Below are positions 1 to 8,330 of a stretch of DNA of 64,000 bases, in pieces. The position numbers were made by a program, and so were the translations under genes. Source of the DNA: Granulicella arctica (GTDB lineage: Bacteria; Acidobacteriota; Terriglobia; Terriglobales; Acidobacteriaceae); the NCBI RefSeq assembly GCF_013410065.1, contig NZ_JACCCW010000002.1, positions 682,001 to 746,000 on the forward strand, read 5' to 3'. The notes under the pieces are model-generated. The model was not told the DNA's origin. It was given only the letters and a program-made list of their open reading frames with translations, and made no database searches. Each line of letters begins with the position of its first letter. Position 1 is the first letter of the stretch.

Positions 1-2
1 GG

Positions 3-137
3 CGTCTGGCGGAGATGTTGGAGAAACACGCGATGCTGGGACGGATGCTGGCGATGACGGCTGCAAATTTGAAGGTACTTGTGCCAACCCTGCATCTGGG
101 AGCGCACGTGGAGACGAGATATCGATGGCTACTCTAA
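3..137 (+). CDS. C-terminal end of a FlgN-like flagellar protein (partial)
   Basis: An open frame runs in from the window edge and stops with TAA at 135-137, overlapping the start of flgK by 13 bases. Only about 44 residues are visible. They are rich in Leu, Met and Ala with heptad-like spacing (LAEMLEKHAMLGRMLAMTAA), as expected for the helical export chaperone FlgN. FlgN protects FlgK and FlgL in the cytoplasm and is often encoded just before them. The identification rests mainly on that position, because the fragment has no diagnostic motif. Confidence 0.45.
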   Translation, partial: RLAEMLEKHAMLGRMLAMTAANLKVLVPTLHLGAHVETRYRWLL

Positions 138-1534
138 CCTCACTGCTGAACCTATCGTCGACGGCGCTGTTGGCTGACCAAAGCGCGTTGAATGCGACCT
201 CGAACAATGTGGCCAATGAGAACACGACTGGCTACACGCGCGAGGTAGTGAACTTCCAGGAGCAGGATTCGATCACGATCGGTGGTGCGAGTTATGGCGA
301 TGGTGTTACGGCGGGAACGGGTGCGACCTCAGTGCGCGACCGTGTGCTCGAGCAGCGGGTACAGCAGCAGACGCAGGTTGCGGGGCAGAGCAGCACGATT
401 GAGACGGCGCTGACGGATGTGGAGAACGTCTTCGGGCTGACCTCGACGTCAACCTCGGCTGCTTCGACGACTCTTGGTTCGGCGATCAACTCGTTCTACA
501 ACAGCTTTTCGACGCTGGAGGCGAATCCTTCGGACACGTCGACGCGGCAGAGTGTGTTGACTGCGGCGACGGCGTTGACGAACGCGTTCAATTCGGCGTC
601 CACGCAGCTGGCGAGCGTATCGAGCTCACTCGATAGCGAGGTGGGAAGCACGGTGGGACAGATCAACTCGTTGACGGCGAGTATTGCCTCGCTGAATCAA
701 CAGATATCCTCGATCAGTCCGAACGCTGATGCGGGCTCGCTGGAGGACCAGCGGCAGAGTGCGATTGCGCAACTCTCGGTGCTGGTTGGTCTGGATCAGG
801 TGACAACTGAAAATAACGGGATCACGCTGACGACGACGAGCGGTGCGGTGCTGGTGAGCGCGGGACAGTCGTTTGCATTGCAGACGAGCGAGGTGGGCGG
901 CGTCACACATGTGCTGTCCGGCTCGGATGGAACGGATCTTACATCGAGTATAGCGGGCGGCAGTTTAGGCGGGACGTTGGAGGCGCGAGACCAAGAGATT
1001 CCGAGTGTTGTGAACAGCCTGGACGACCTTGCCTATTCGATTGGCACGCAGGTGAATACCCAGAATGAGGCTGGCCTGGATGGAAACGGCAATGCGGGTG
1101 GGGCGATCTTTACTGTGCCGACATCGGCGAGTGGCGCGGCTGCTTCGATTGCGGTGGCAACGACCGATCCTTCGAGTATTGCGGCCGCTTCGGTGGGTGA
1201 GGGAACGACCGGCGACAGCAATGCCGTGGCTTTGGCGGCACTGGCCAGCGGCACAGGCGTGAGCGGGCAGTCGCCCTCGGGGTATTACGCATCGTTGCTG
1301 TCGCAGATTGGAAACAGTGTGTCCTCTGCTACATCGGATAATACAGTGCAGCAGGCGGCGTTGACGCAGCTAACCACGCAGCGGGATGCGGTGTCCGCGG
1401 TGTCGTCCGATCAGGAGGCTGCGAACCTGACCCAGTATCAGCGCTCGTACGAGGCTGCGGCGAAGGTGTTTTCGATTGTGGACCAATTGATGGCGGATGC
1501 CCTGAACCTTGGGGTGCAGGCGGCGGTCAGCTAA
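125..1534 (+). CDS. flgK: flagellar hook-associated protein 1 (FlgK)
   Basis: FlgK forms the first junction ring between flagellar hook and filament and is secreted by the flagellar type III apparatus. The 469-residue protein has the family layout. Its N-terminal rod/hook signature (residues 1-45) has Ser/Thr/Leu heptads and the ANxN-x-xT-x-GYTR motif, seen here as NNVANENTTGYTRE. A Ser/Thr/Ala-rich variable middle follows, and the C-terminal coiled-coil segment contains the typical AANLTQYQRSYEAAAKV stretch. A GGAGACGAG ribosome site precedes the ATG. The start overlaps the end of the preceding flagellar ORF, and flgL follows after 53 bases, so the three probably form one transcript. The length is at the short end for FlgK, because the central exposed domain is small. 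Confidence 0.93.
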   Translation: MATLTSLLNLSSTALLADQSALNATSNNVANENTTGYTREVVNFQEQDSITIGGASYGDGVTAGTGATSVRDRVLEQRVQQQTQVAGQSSTIETALTDVENVFGLTSTSTSAASTTLGSAINSFYNSFSTLEANPSDTSTRQSVLTAATALTNAFNSASTQLASVSSSLDSEVGSTVGQINSLTASIASLNQQISSISPNADAGSLEDQRQSAIAQLSVLVGLDQVTTENNGITLTTTSGAVLVSAGQSFALQTSEVGGVTHVLSGSDGTDLTSSIAGGSLGGTLEARDQEIPSVVNSLDDLAYSIGTQVNTQNEAGLDGNGNAGGAIFTVPTSASGAAASIAVATTDPSSIAAASVGEGTTGDSNAVALAALASGTGVSGQSPSGYYASLLSQIGNSVSSATSDNTVQQAALTQLTTQRDAVSAVSSDQEAANLTQYQRSYEAAAKVFSIVDQLMADALNLGVQAAVS

Positions 1535-1587
1535 ATATAGGCCTGTTAACAACAGATATTACTCAACATCAATCAAGGAGGGCTGTG

Positions 1588-2478
1588 GTGCGCGTTGATC
1601 CAAATTACGTCCTGAATCTATCCAGTTCGCTGGACCTGTCGAGTAGCCAAGAATCGCAGCTGACGTCGGAGCTGTCGAGTGGCTTGCGGGTCTCTTCGCT
1701 CTCGGTCGATCCGACGGCGGTGGCGCAGAGTGCGCTGCTGGATACGGCGATCAGTCAGGAGGATACCTATGTCCAGACGGCTTCGGGTGAGACGAGCAGG
1801 TTACAGGCAGCCGATTCGGCTTTGGGCGAGGTGGTGACGCAGGTGACCTCGGCGGTGTCGCTGGCGGTCTCCGCTGGCAATGGGACGCTGAGTTCGAGCG
1901 ATCTGAGTTCGGTGCAGCAACAGTTGACCGCAGTTCGCGACTCGGTGCTGGCGTTGGCGAATACGAGCTATGGTGGCACGTATCTGTTTAGCGGGAGTCA
2001 GGGGACGACAAAGCCGTTCGCGATCGATACCAGCACGGTACCGGCGACGACGACGTACTCCGGTGATTCGGTGACGCAATCGGTGGTGACGCCGACGGGG
2101 CAGTCGATCCAGGTAAACCTGCCGGGAGCGGCGGTGTTTGGCAGCGTGTTGGGGGCGCTGAACCAGTTGATTGCGGACTTTTCGGGAACGGGTGTGAGCG
2201 CGACGGTTGCTACGGATGGTGCGGCGCTGACGACAGCGTTGGGGCAGGTATCGACGCAGCGGTCGGTTCTGGATAGCTCGTTGAGCACGCTGGAGTCGAC
2301 GAGTACGTATACGCAGACCCAGGCAGCGAATGCGACGAATGCGCAAAGTACGCTGATGTCGGCCGATACGGCGACGGTGGCTACACAGTTGAGTGCGGCT
2401 GAGACGCAACACCAGGCGCTCCTGAGCGTGATCAGCGGGTTGGAGCAGGCGACAGATCTGTTTGGGTACCTGCACTAG
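1588..2478 (+). CDS. flgL: flagellar hook-associated protein 3 (FlgL)
   Basis: FlgL is the second hook-filament junction protein and is flagellin-like. The N-terminus has the flagellin-type pattern in which LSSGLRVSSLSVDPTAVAQ corresponds to the common LSSGKRI...DDPxA motif. The C-terminus ends in a helical segment with SVISGLEQATDLFGYL, typical of the FlgL terminal coiled coil. Two consecutive GTG codons (1585 and 1588) could start translation. The AAGGAGG site ends at 1582, and its spacing favours the second, giving 296 residues. It lies directly downstream of flgK, and the pair is almost universally adjacent. No promoter was recognised in the 53-base gap. Confidence 0.9.
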   Translation: MRVDPNYVLNLSSSLDLSSSQESQLTSELSSGLRVSSLSVDPTAVAQSALLDTAISQEDTYVQTASGETSRLQAADSALGEVVTQVTSAVSLAVSAGNGTLSSSDLSSVQQQLTAVRDSVLALANTSYGGTYLFSGSQGTTKPFAIDTSTVPATTTYSGDSVTQSVVTPTGQSIQVNLPGAAVFGSVLGALNQLIADFSGTGVSATVATDGAALTTALGQVSTQRSVLDSSLSTLESTSTYTQTQAANATNAQSTLMSADTATVATQLSAAETQHQALLSVISGLEQATDLFGYLH

Positions 2479-2516
2479 AAGCAGCCGCCTGTCTATACTT
2501 GGAAGTGGACAGGTGG

Positions 2517-2750
2517 ATGATGCTGGAGGCTTTACGGTTTTTCTGGAATGCGACGCGCGGCCACAGGTTTCGGCCGTGGCAGAGTCCCTATCTGCGCTGG
2601 CGTTTCGAGACGTACACCGGGAAGCGGGCGCAGGAGGTCGGGTTGGGCGACTTCTGGCAACTGATGTGCACGGAGCGACGCCAGTTGCTGAGATTTCTCG
2701 GCTGGGTGGCCGAGATGAAGGGCTATGCCGCCGCGCCTGAGAAGCGCTGA
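2517..2750 (+). CDS. conserved small protein of unknown function
   Basis: This is a 77-residue basic, aromatic-rich protein (many Trp, Phe and Arg, for example LRFFWNATRGHRFRPW) with no signal peptide or clear membrane segment. The frame is open from a TTG at 2499. I chose the ATG at 2517 because a GGAAG motif lies about 12 bases upstream, but GTG 2505 is also possible. It follows flgL by 38 bases on the same strand and could be co-transcribed. No domain is recognised. Residue composition and the absence of a competing long frame support a real gene, but function cannot be inferred. Confidence 0.6.
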   Translation: MMLEALRFFWNATRGHRFRPWQSPYLRWRFETYTGKRAQEVGLGDFWQLMCTERRQLLRFLGWVAEMKGYAAAPEKR

Positions 2751-2852
2751 TCGTCCAATTGGAACCATAAAACACTTCTCCTTCTCCGGCTGTCTTACAC
2801 TGGGAGTGGCGTTGCGCGTCTGTTCGAGATGTGGTGTTCCAAGGAGAAGGTC

Positions 2853-3542
2853 ATGGGTAGCTTTACCACGGTAAAGGCGGCGGATGGGCATGAGTTGCAG
2901 GCGTATGTTGCGACTCCTGAGGGTACGCCGGTGGGCGGACTGGTTGTCGTCCAGGAAATTTTTGGAGTCAACAAGTCGATCCGCGGGGTAGCGGACGCCT
3001 ATGCGAAGGACGGGTTCGTGGCGGTCGCTCCTGCGATCTTCGATCGTTACGAGCGGGATCTCGAACTGGGCTATGAAGGCGAAGATATGAAGAAGGCCTA
3101 TGAGCTGTATGGAAAGCTGAATCCCGATACGGTACTGCTTGATGTGGCTGCGGCGTTTGAAGAGGCGAAGGCGAGGTCGGGCAAGGATGTAGGAGTGCTT
3201 GGGTTTTGCTTTGGAGGCCGCATGAGCTGGCTGGCGGCGACTCGGGGTGAGATGGTCAAGATTCAGCCGGCGTGCACAGTCGGGTACTATGCCGGCGGAG
3301 TTGGCAACGTTGCAACGGAGGAGCCGAGCTGCCCGGTGCTGCTGCACTTTGGCGGTGCGGACACGCATATTGGCTCGGACCAAATTGAGGCGGTACGGAC
3401 GGCGCATCCTGAGGTGGAGATTCATCTCTATGAGGGGGCCTTGCATGGCTTTGCCAACGAGATGCGCGCCGAGTACGACCAGGAAGCTGCAAAGTTGGCC
3501 CGGGAGCGGTCACTGACATTTTTAAAGACGCATATCGCTTAA
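2853..3542 (+). CDS. dienelactone hydrolase family protein
   Basis: This is an alpha/beta-hydrolase of the dienelactone hydrolase type (229 residues), a cytosolic family acting on lactones and esters, including intermediates of chlorocatechol breakdown. The catalytic set is visible: QEIFG with the conserved Glu (E35), nucleophile elbow GFCFGG (Cys119), Asp170 in GGADTHI and His198 in ALHGF. The start at 2853 is chosen for the strong AAGGAGAAGG site just upstream. An in-frame ATG at 2829 would add eight poorly conserved residues that overlap that site. It stands alone between a small unknown gene and rpsO. A second member of the family lies at 10174-10929. The true substrate is unknown, and many homologues are general esterases. 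Confidence 0.9.
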   Translation: MGSFTTVKAADGHELQAYVATPEGTPVGGLVVVQEIFGVNKSIRGVADAYAKDGFVAVAPAIFDRYERDLELGYEGEDMKKAYELYGKLNPDTVLLDVAAAFEEAKARSGKDVGVLGFCFGGRMSWLAATRGEMVKIQPACTVGYYAGGVGNVATEEPSCPVLLHFGGADTHIGSDQIEAVRTAHPEVEIHLYEGALHGFANEMRAEYDQEAAKLARERSLTFLKTHIA

Positions 3543-3565
3543 ATCGGGTCCGGATTGACACAATC

Positions 3566-3610
3566 ACCGCTTCCGAGGGTTGGCTTTGATTGCCGGGCCT
3601 TGGAAGCGGT
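3566..3610. other. inverted repeat between the hydrolase gene and rpsO
   Basis: ACCGCTTCCGAGG at 3566-3578 pairs with CCTTGGAAGCGGT at 3598-3610 (13 pairs, one of them G-T) across a 19-base loop. It may end transcription of the upstream hydrolase, although the following bases (GTTATCTTTA) are only weakly T-rich. It could also be a control element for the downstream rpsO-pnp unit. Confidence 0.5.
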
Positions 3611-3669
3611 GTTATCTTTATAGAGACACTTAGAAGAGTGAACTAGAGAAATTAGGAGTATCAACTGCT

Positions 3670-3936
3670 GTGTTGGCATCCGCAAAGAAGACAGATATTA
3701 TCGAAAAGTTTCGTACGCACGACTCCGACACCGGAAGTCCAGAGGTTCAGATTGCCATCCTCACCGAGCGTATTACTGAGTTGACAGAGCACTTCAAGAC
3801 GCACAAGAAGGATCATGGCTCGCGTCGTGGTCTGCTGATGCTTGTCAGCAAGCGCCGCCGTCTCCTCGACTACTTGAAGAAGATCGACAGCGATCGGTAT
3901 CGCGACGTCATCGGCAAACTCGGAATCCGTAAGTAG
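3670..3936 (+). CDS. rpsO: 30S ribosomal protein S15
   Basis: S15 binds 16S rRNA at the central domain junction and helps nucleate 30S assembly. The 88-residue product matches the family length and shows its hallmark segments: [22 protein letters not shown] near the N-terminus, then [16 protein letters not shown] and the basic [11 protein letters not shown]. The apparent start is GTG at 3670 (TTG at 3673 is also possible), with TAGGAG about 11 bases upstream. As in most bacteria it is followed by pnp, but a strong intrinsic terminator sits between them, so pnp may depend partly on read-through or on its own promoter. Confidence 0.97.
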   Translation: MLASAKKTDIIEKFRTHDSDTGSPEVQIAILTERITELTEHFKTHKKDHGSRRGLLMLVSKRRRLLDYLKKIDSDRYRDVIGKLGIRK

Positions 3937-4129
3937 GTTCAGCATCCCGGAGACACCGTTTCCATCATGGCAACCGGTACGGCCCCCTTTGAATCGACGG
4001 CACTCTCAGCGCAAGGTTGTTATCGACCCGGCGCAGGGAGCTGCCAGCGATATCGGAGCCTATGGGAGTTGCCGCAGGAAGCGCACGCTCGGGCGATACC
4101 CGCTTTGGCATACACCGAATCCCATTTCA

Positions 4130-4181
4130 GTGCAGCTCGCGACCGCAGAAGATAGCGGCTCCGGTCGAGCTGCACTTTTTT
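4130..4181 (+). terminator. rho-independent terminator after rpsO
   Basis: GTGCAGCTCG at 4130-4139 is perfectly complementary to CGAGCTGCAC at 4166-4175. Inner ACCG/CGGT pairs extend the stem, and it is followed by six T residues (4176-4181). It lies 80 bases before pnp. The rest of the 325-base rpsO-pnp gap (3937-4261) holds no convincing ORF. Confidence 0.85.
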
Positions 4182-4261
4182 GCGCCTGCAACGCGCTTTG
4201 TCGCTTGCTGATGCGCACACCAAGTTCCCTAATTGATTGAGAAAAGAAAAGAGGACGCACC

Positions 4262-6655
4262 ATGAAGCAGGACGTCACCGTAGAGCTTGCCGGCGGCAAG
4301 CAGATTAAATTTGAAACAGGGCGCATGGCCAAACAGGCCTCCGGCGCCGCGCTCACCTCCAGCGGCGACAATGTGATCCTCGCCACTGCGGTCGCCTCAC
4401 CCGACCCCAAGGAGGGCATCGACTTCTTCCCCCTCACGGTCGAGTATCGCGAGTTTACGTACGCGGGTGGACGCATCCCCGGCGGCTTCATCAAGCGCGA
4501 AGGCCGCCCGAGCGAGAAAGAGATCCTCACCAGCCGCCAGATCGACCGCCCCATCCGTCCGCTCTTCCCGCAGGCTTTCCGTAACGAGACGCAGGTTGTT
4601 GCGTTCGTCTACTCTGCGGACAAGGAAAATGATCCGGATGTTCTCGGCATCAACGGTGCGAGCTGCGCACTTGCCCTCTCGGACATCCCTTTCCACGGTC
4701 CCGTGGGCGCGGTGCGCGTCGGCTATATTGACGGCCAGTACATCGTCAATCCGACCTACGCCGAGCGCGCAGTCAGCACGCTGAACATCATGGTCGTCGG
4801 CACGAAGGACGGCATCGTGATGGTCGAGTCCGGTGCGAAGGAGACCTCCGAAGAGAGCGTCGTTGGTGCCATCGAGTTCGCACATGAAGAGATCAAGAAG
4901 ATCTGCGCTGCGATTGAAGACCTCGTCAGCCGTGCCGGCAAGACCAAGCGCACGGTGATCCCGGTTGAGATCGACCACGAGTACCTGAACGCTCTGACCG
5001 CGAAGGTCGGCGAGCAGTTGAAGGATGCGCTCGATACGCAGAAGCACCCCAAGTTCGATAGCTACGCGCTGGTCAAGACGATCAAGGACGAGCTGAAGAA
5101 GGATCTGCCCGAGGGCGATGCCGCCGCGGCGAAGAAGCTCAGCAAGTACTACGAGCTGCTCCGCGAAAACATCTTCCGCGATCAGGTTCTGAACGACCGC
5201 ATCCGTCCGGATCACCGCGCGTTCGACCAGATCCGCGAGGTTACGGTCGAGGTTGGCGTTCTGCCGCGCGTTCACGGCTCGGCTTTGTTTACCCGTGGCG
5301 AGACGCAGGCTTTGGTCTCGGCGACGCTCGGCACCACTGATGACGCGCAGCGGCTTGAGAGCTATGAGGGTGAGCAGAAGCGCCGCTTCATGCTGCACTA
5401 CAACTTCCCACCGTTCTCGGTTGGTGAGGTCGGTCGCATGACCGGTGTTGGTCGCCGCGAGATTGGCCATGGCGCACTTGCGTTCCGTGCGATCGAGGCG
5501 GTTCTGCCCGGTGAGGACGAGAGCCCATACACGCTCCGCGTTGTCTCGGACATACTCGAGTCGAACGGTTCGTCTTCGATGGCGACGGTCTGCGGCGCTT
5601 CGCTGGCGCTGATGCAGGCTGGCATTCCGCTGAAGGGTTCCGTTGCCGGTGTGGCGATGGGCCTGGTGAAGGAGGGTGACAAGTACGCCATCCTGACCGA
5701 CATTGCTGGCGCGGAAGACCACTACGGCGACATGGACTTCAAGGTTGCCGGGACCCGCAAGGGCATTACGGCGCTCCAGATGGACATCAAGATCATGGGC
5801 ATCACGCCGCAGATCATGCGTGAGGCGCTCGAGCAGGCTCGCATCAACCGTCTGTCGTTGCTGGACACGATGGATGCGACTATCTCCGGTGCGAACGAAG
5901 AGAAGTCGCAGTTTGCTCCACGCATCCACACGATCATGATCCCGACCGACAAGATTCGTGATCTGATCGGACCTGGCGGCAAGGTTATCCGTGGCATCAT
6001 CGATGCGACCGGCGTGAAGATCGACGTCGACGATACGGGCCGCGTCAATGTGGCTTCGAGCGATGCCGATGGACTGGCGCGTGCGATCCAGATGATCAGC
6101 GATCTGACCGCCGTGCCTGAGATCGGCAAGACCTATCTTGGCAAGGTCGTACGCATCGCCGAATTCGGCGCATTCGTCGAGATCTTCCCCGGAACCGACG
6201 GTCTCCTGCATGTCTCCGAGATCGCAGAGCATCGCGTGAAGGAAGTGAAGGACGAGCTGCGCGAGGGCGATCAGATTCTTGTGAAGGTGCTAGCCATCGA
6301 AGGCAACCGCATCAAGCTCTCCCGCAAGGCTGTTCTGCGCGAGCAGCGCGCGAAGCTGGGCTTGCCGGAGCCGGGTGCTGAAGGACATGAGGCGGCGGCA
6401 AACTCTCCTCAGGGGAACATCGCTCCAGCGGACGATCTCGATGGAGATGATGATGGCGAGGACTTCGAGGACGGAGAAGAGGGCGCGGATGAGCCCAACT
6501 TCAATCGCGCCGATGGTGCTCCTGCTGCTCCGCAAGGACAGCCGGGATCGCGCCCTGAGGGTCAGCGTCGTCCCAGTGGACGTCGTCGCCGTGGCGGTCG
6601 TCGTCCGGGTTCGGGCGGTGGCGCACCTCAGGGTGGCGGCGCTCCGCGCAGCTAG
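4262..6655 (+). CDS. pnp: polyribonucleotide nucleotidyltransferase (PNPase)
   Basis: PNPase degrades RNA from the 3' end by phosphorolysis and can add 3' tails. It is a core part of bacterial mRNA turnover. The 797-residue protein has two RNase PH-like cores (about 10-230 and 310-540, including RPIRPLFPQ, GTTDDAQRLES and the active-site region ILTDIAGAEDHYGDMDFKVAG), then a KH domain (IRDLIGPGGKVIRGI, about 560-575) and an S1 domain (GKTYLGKVVRIAEFGAFVE, about 622-690). An unusual tail of about 90 residues follows, first acidic (DGDDDGEDFEDGEEG) and then Arg/Gly-rich (RRPSGRRRRGGRRPG). This is longer than in E. coli PNPase and could bind RNA or partners. AGAGGA precedes the ATG. Confidence 0.97.
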   Translation: MKQDVTVELAGGKQIKFETGRMAKQASGAALTSSGDNVILATAVASPDPKEGIDFFPLTVEYREFTYAGGRIPGGFIKREGRPSEKEILTSRQIDRPIRPLFPQAFRNETQVVAFVYSADKENDPDVLGINGASCALALSDIPFHGPVGAVRVGYIDGQYIVNPTYAERAVSTLNIMVVGTKDGIVMVESGAKETSEESVVGAIEFAHEEIKKICAAIEDLVSRAGKTKRTVIPVEIDHEYLNALTAKVGEQLKDALDTQKHPKFDSYALVKTIKDELKKDLPEGDAAAAKKLSKYYELLRENIFRDQVLNDRIRPDHRAFDQIREVTVEVGVLPRVHGSALFTRGETQALVSATLGTTDDAQRLESYEGEQKRRFMLHYNFPPFSVGEVGRMTGVGRREIGHGALAFRAIEAVLPGEDESPYTLRVVSDILESNGSSSMATVCGASLALMQAGIPLKGSVAGVAMGLVKEGDKYAILTDIAGAEDHYGDMDFKVAGTRKGITALQMDIKIMGITPQIMREALEQARINRLSLLDTMDATISGANEEKSQFAPRIHTIMIPTDKIRDLIGPGGKVIRGIIDATGVKIDVDDTGRVNVASSDADGLARAIQMISDLTAVPEIGKTYLGKVVRIAEFGAFVEIFPGTDGLLHVSEIAEHRVKEVKDELREGDQILVKVLAIEGNRIKLSRKAVLREQRAKLGLPEPGAEGHEAAANSPQGNIAPADDLDGDDDGEDFEDGEEGADEPNFNRADGAPAAPQGQPGSRPEGQRRPSGRRRRGGRRPGSGGGAPQGGGAPRS

Positions 6656-6675
6656 TTGTCGAAGGATGATCGATG

Positions 6676-6709
6676 AGGGTCGCGTGCAAGCGCGGCCCTT
6701 GTTGTTTTT
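6676..6709 (+). terminator. rho-independent terminator after pnp
   Basis: AGGGTCGCG (6676-6684) and CGCGGCCCT (6691-6699) form a stem with one G-T pair and a six-base loop. It is followed by TGTTGTTTTTG. It lies just upstream of the next gene. Confidence 0.7.
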
Positions 6710-6727
6710 GGGGAGGCAGGAGATCGT

Positions 6728-7606
6728 ATGCGGCGTCTTCAGGGGTTCGGGTTCGCGCTGTTCTGCCTGCTCGCCGGGAGCCGGTGGCTGGTCGAGAACG
6801 CATTCCCGAGTGCACTGCCGCCACTTGAGCAGGGAAGCCTGCAGTACGCTGTTGTCGGTGTGGTTGCGGTGGCGATTTGGATCTTTCGTTCGCGATCTAC
6901 AGATGCTAAGTTTTTGCCTTGGCCGCTTCTTGCGGTGGCCAGTCTGCTGTTGCTGGGGCTTCCTGTGCTGCTGAATGTCTCCTCTGGAACTGGCGTTGCT
7001 CTCTTTGCACTGGTGCCGCTGTGTGTTGTTGTCGGGGTCGTTGCCTGTGGCCGGGAGGCGCGAGGGCGGGCGCTGATGATGCCTGCCCTGATCGGCCTGG
7101 CGGGCGCTCTGCTGCTGCTTCCGTTCCAACTTCCCTCGACCGCGTATGGCGGCTTTATGTTCGGTGTGGTCTTTGTGGCAGTCCTGCTTGCGGCGGGAGG
7201 AAGCATCTGGATGCACGCGCTGCTCCAGGGTAGGAATATCGCGCAGGCGGTTGCGGTGATCTGTGGCGCGAATGCAGTGCTGCTTGGTGTGGCGGCTTTG
7301 CTTCGTGGAGAGGGGATGATCGCAGCGAGCAGTTCGCCGGCCGAATTATTGCGATGCCTTGTTCTGGATCTGCCGCAGATGTTTCTGCTCGTCTGGCTGC
7401 TGCGGGAGATGCCTCCGGAACGGCTGGCGGCGCGCTTCCTCGTCGCTCCTCTGCTGACGGCGATTGAAGGTGTCATTCTTCTGCATCCGCCGCTCGATAT
7501 ACGGATGGGTCTGGGGATGATGTTGATGCTTCTCGGCAGCGGTGCGCTGCTCTTCTGGAACGGAGCGGATGAGTCTGCCAGTGCATCGAGCCTTGGCTTG
7601 AACTGA
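6728..7606 (+). CDS. multi-pass integral membrane protein of unknown function
   Basis: The 292-residue protein has about nine or ten hydrophobic helices spaced through its length (for example VVGVVAVAIWIF, LLAVASLLLLGLPVLL, LIGLAGALLLLPF, MGLGMMLMLLGSGALLFW). The helix number and length recall EamA/DMT-like permeases, but I see no diagnostic motif. A GGCAGGAGATCGT ribosome site precedes the ATG, and the gene sits immediately behind the pnp terminator. The C-terminus ends with a short polar Ser-rich tail. It is probably an inner-membrane protein, with function unknown. Confidence 0.75.
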   Translation: MRRLQGFGFALFCLLAGSRWLVENAFPSALPPLEQGSLQYAVVGVVAVAIWIFRSRSTDAKFLPWPLLAVASLLLLGLPVLLNVSSGTGVALFALVPLCVVVGVVACGREARGRALMMPALIGLAGALLLLPFQLPSTAYGGFMFGVVFVAVLLAAGGSIWMHALLQGRNIAQAVAVICGANAVLLGVAALLRGEGMIAASSSPAELLRCLVLDLPQMFLLVWLLREMPPERLAARFLVAPLLTAIEGVILLHPPLDIRMGLGMMLMLLGSGALLFWNGADESASASSLGLN

Positions 7607-7680
7607 ACCTCATCGCGGCAGGTGCTTTTTCGGGTTCCTGGGGAGATTCACAAGCGTCTGCGGCGGTACACTGGGCGTAC

Positions 7681-8091
7681 ATGGCAGCTTCGATGTACAT
7701 CGTGGTGGAAGGGGAAGACCCCGGGTACGATATCTTCGTCAACGGCCGTTCGCTGGCGCGCAATGAAGACGCGCTTGAGCGGCTGGCTCTTCGCCTGGGA
7801 GTGCGTCCGCTGATTGAGTTCTTCTCCGCGGATGAGAACTCGATGTCGCTCCTGATCGAAGAGGGCGCGGGCAATCCCGATCTGATGAAGCGTCTTCCAC
7901 CGCCGCAGTGGTACGCGGCTGGAGACGGCCTCGCGACCGTGGAAGCGCTGCTGGAGGCGCTGCGGGAAGAGCCTCAGCAGTTGGGAACAGAAGGCGCTCA
8001 GGTGGTCGAAGAGCTGGACGAGTATGCTCGTGTGTTACGCAAGACCGAGCTGGCCGGGTTGCGCTGGCACCTTGCTGTTAGTTGGCGGTAG
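7681..8091 (+). CDS. conserved cytosolic protein of unknown function
   Basis: The 136-residue acidic protein has no signal peptide or membrane segment. It has a well-defined hydrophobic pattern (MYIVVEGEDPGYDIFVNGRS, then LIEFFSADENSMSLLIEE) and a C-terminal helical region ending in RWHLAVSW. An in-frame ATG at 7693 could be the real start, since neither has a strong ribosome site. Codon use fits its neighbours. It follows the membrane protein by 74 bases on the same strand. I do not recognise a family. Confidence 0.65.
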   Translation: MAASMYIVVEGEDPGYDIFVNGRSLARNEDALERLALRLGVRPLIEFFSADENSMSLLIEEGAGNPDLMKRLPPPQWYAAGDGLATVEALLEALREEPQQLGTEGAQVVEELDEYARVLRKTELAGLRWHLAVSWR

Positions 8092-8330
8092 CGCAGAGGA
8101 ATACTACGCACGAAGGACGTTATGCGTGGCTCGGATGGAAGTGGCGTCATGGTATGTCCAATGCATAGCTTCCGGGTTACCTCTCGCTCGGGATTTATAT
8201 GGATCGCTTCCCACAAGCCGCTTCCCGGTACCGATCGGCGATTTAGCAATAGCTAGTAGCAATCAGTTCAAGGTGTAATCGTAGCTTGTTTCATAAATTC
8301 AAATTTCCCTTTGGGCGCGCATAAGAGCAG

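Noticed and set aside
4397..6232. 611-codon open frame antisense to pnp
   Set aside because: It mirrors pnp codon by codon, a known effect of GC-rich codon bias. Composition is Arg/Leu/His-rich without domains, and pnp is beyond doubt on the plus strand.
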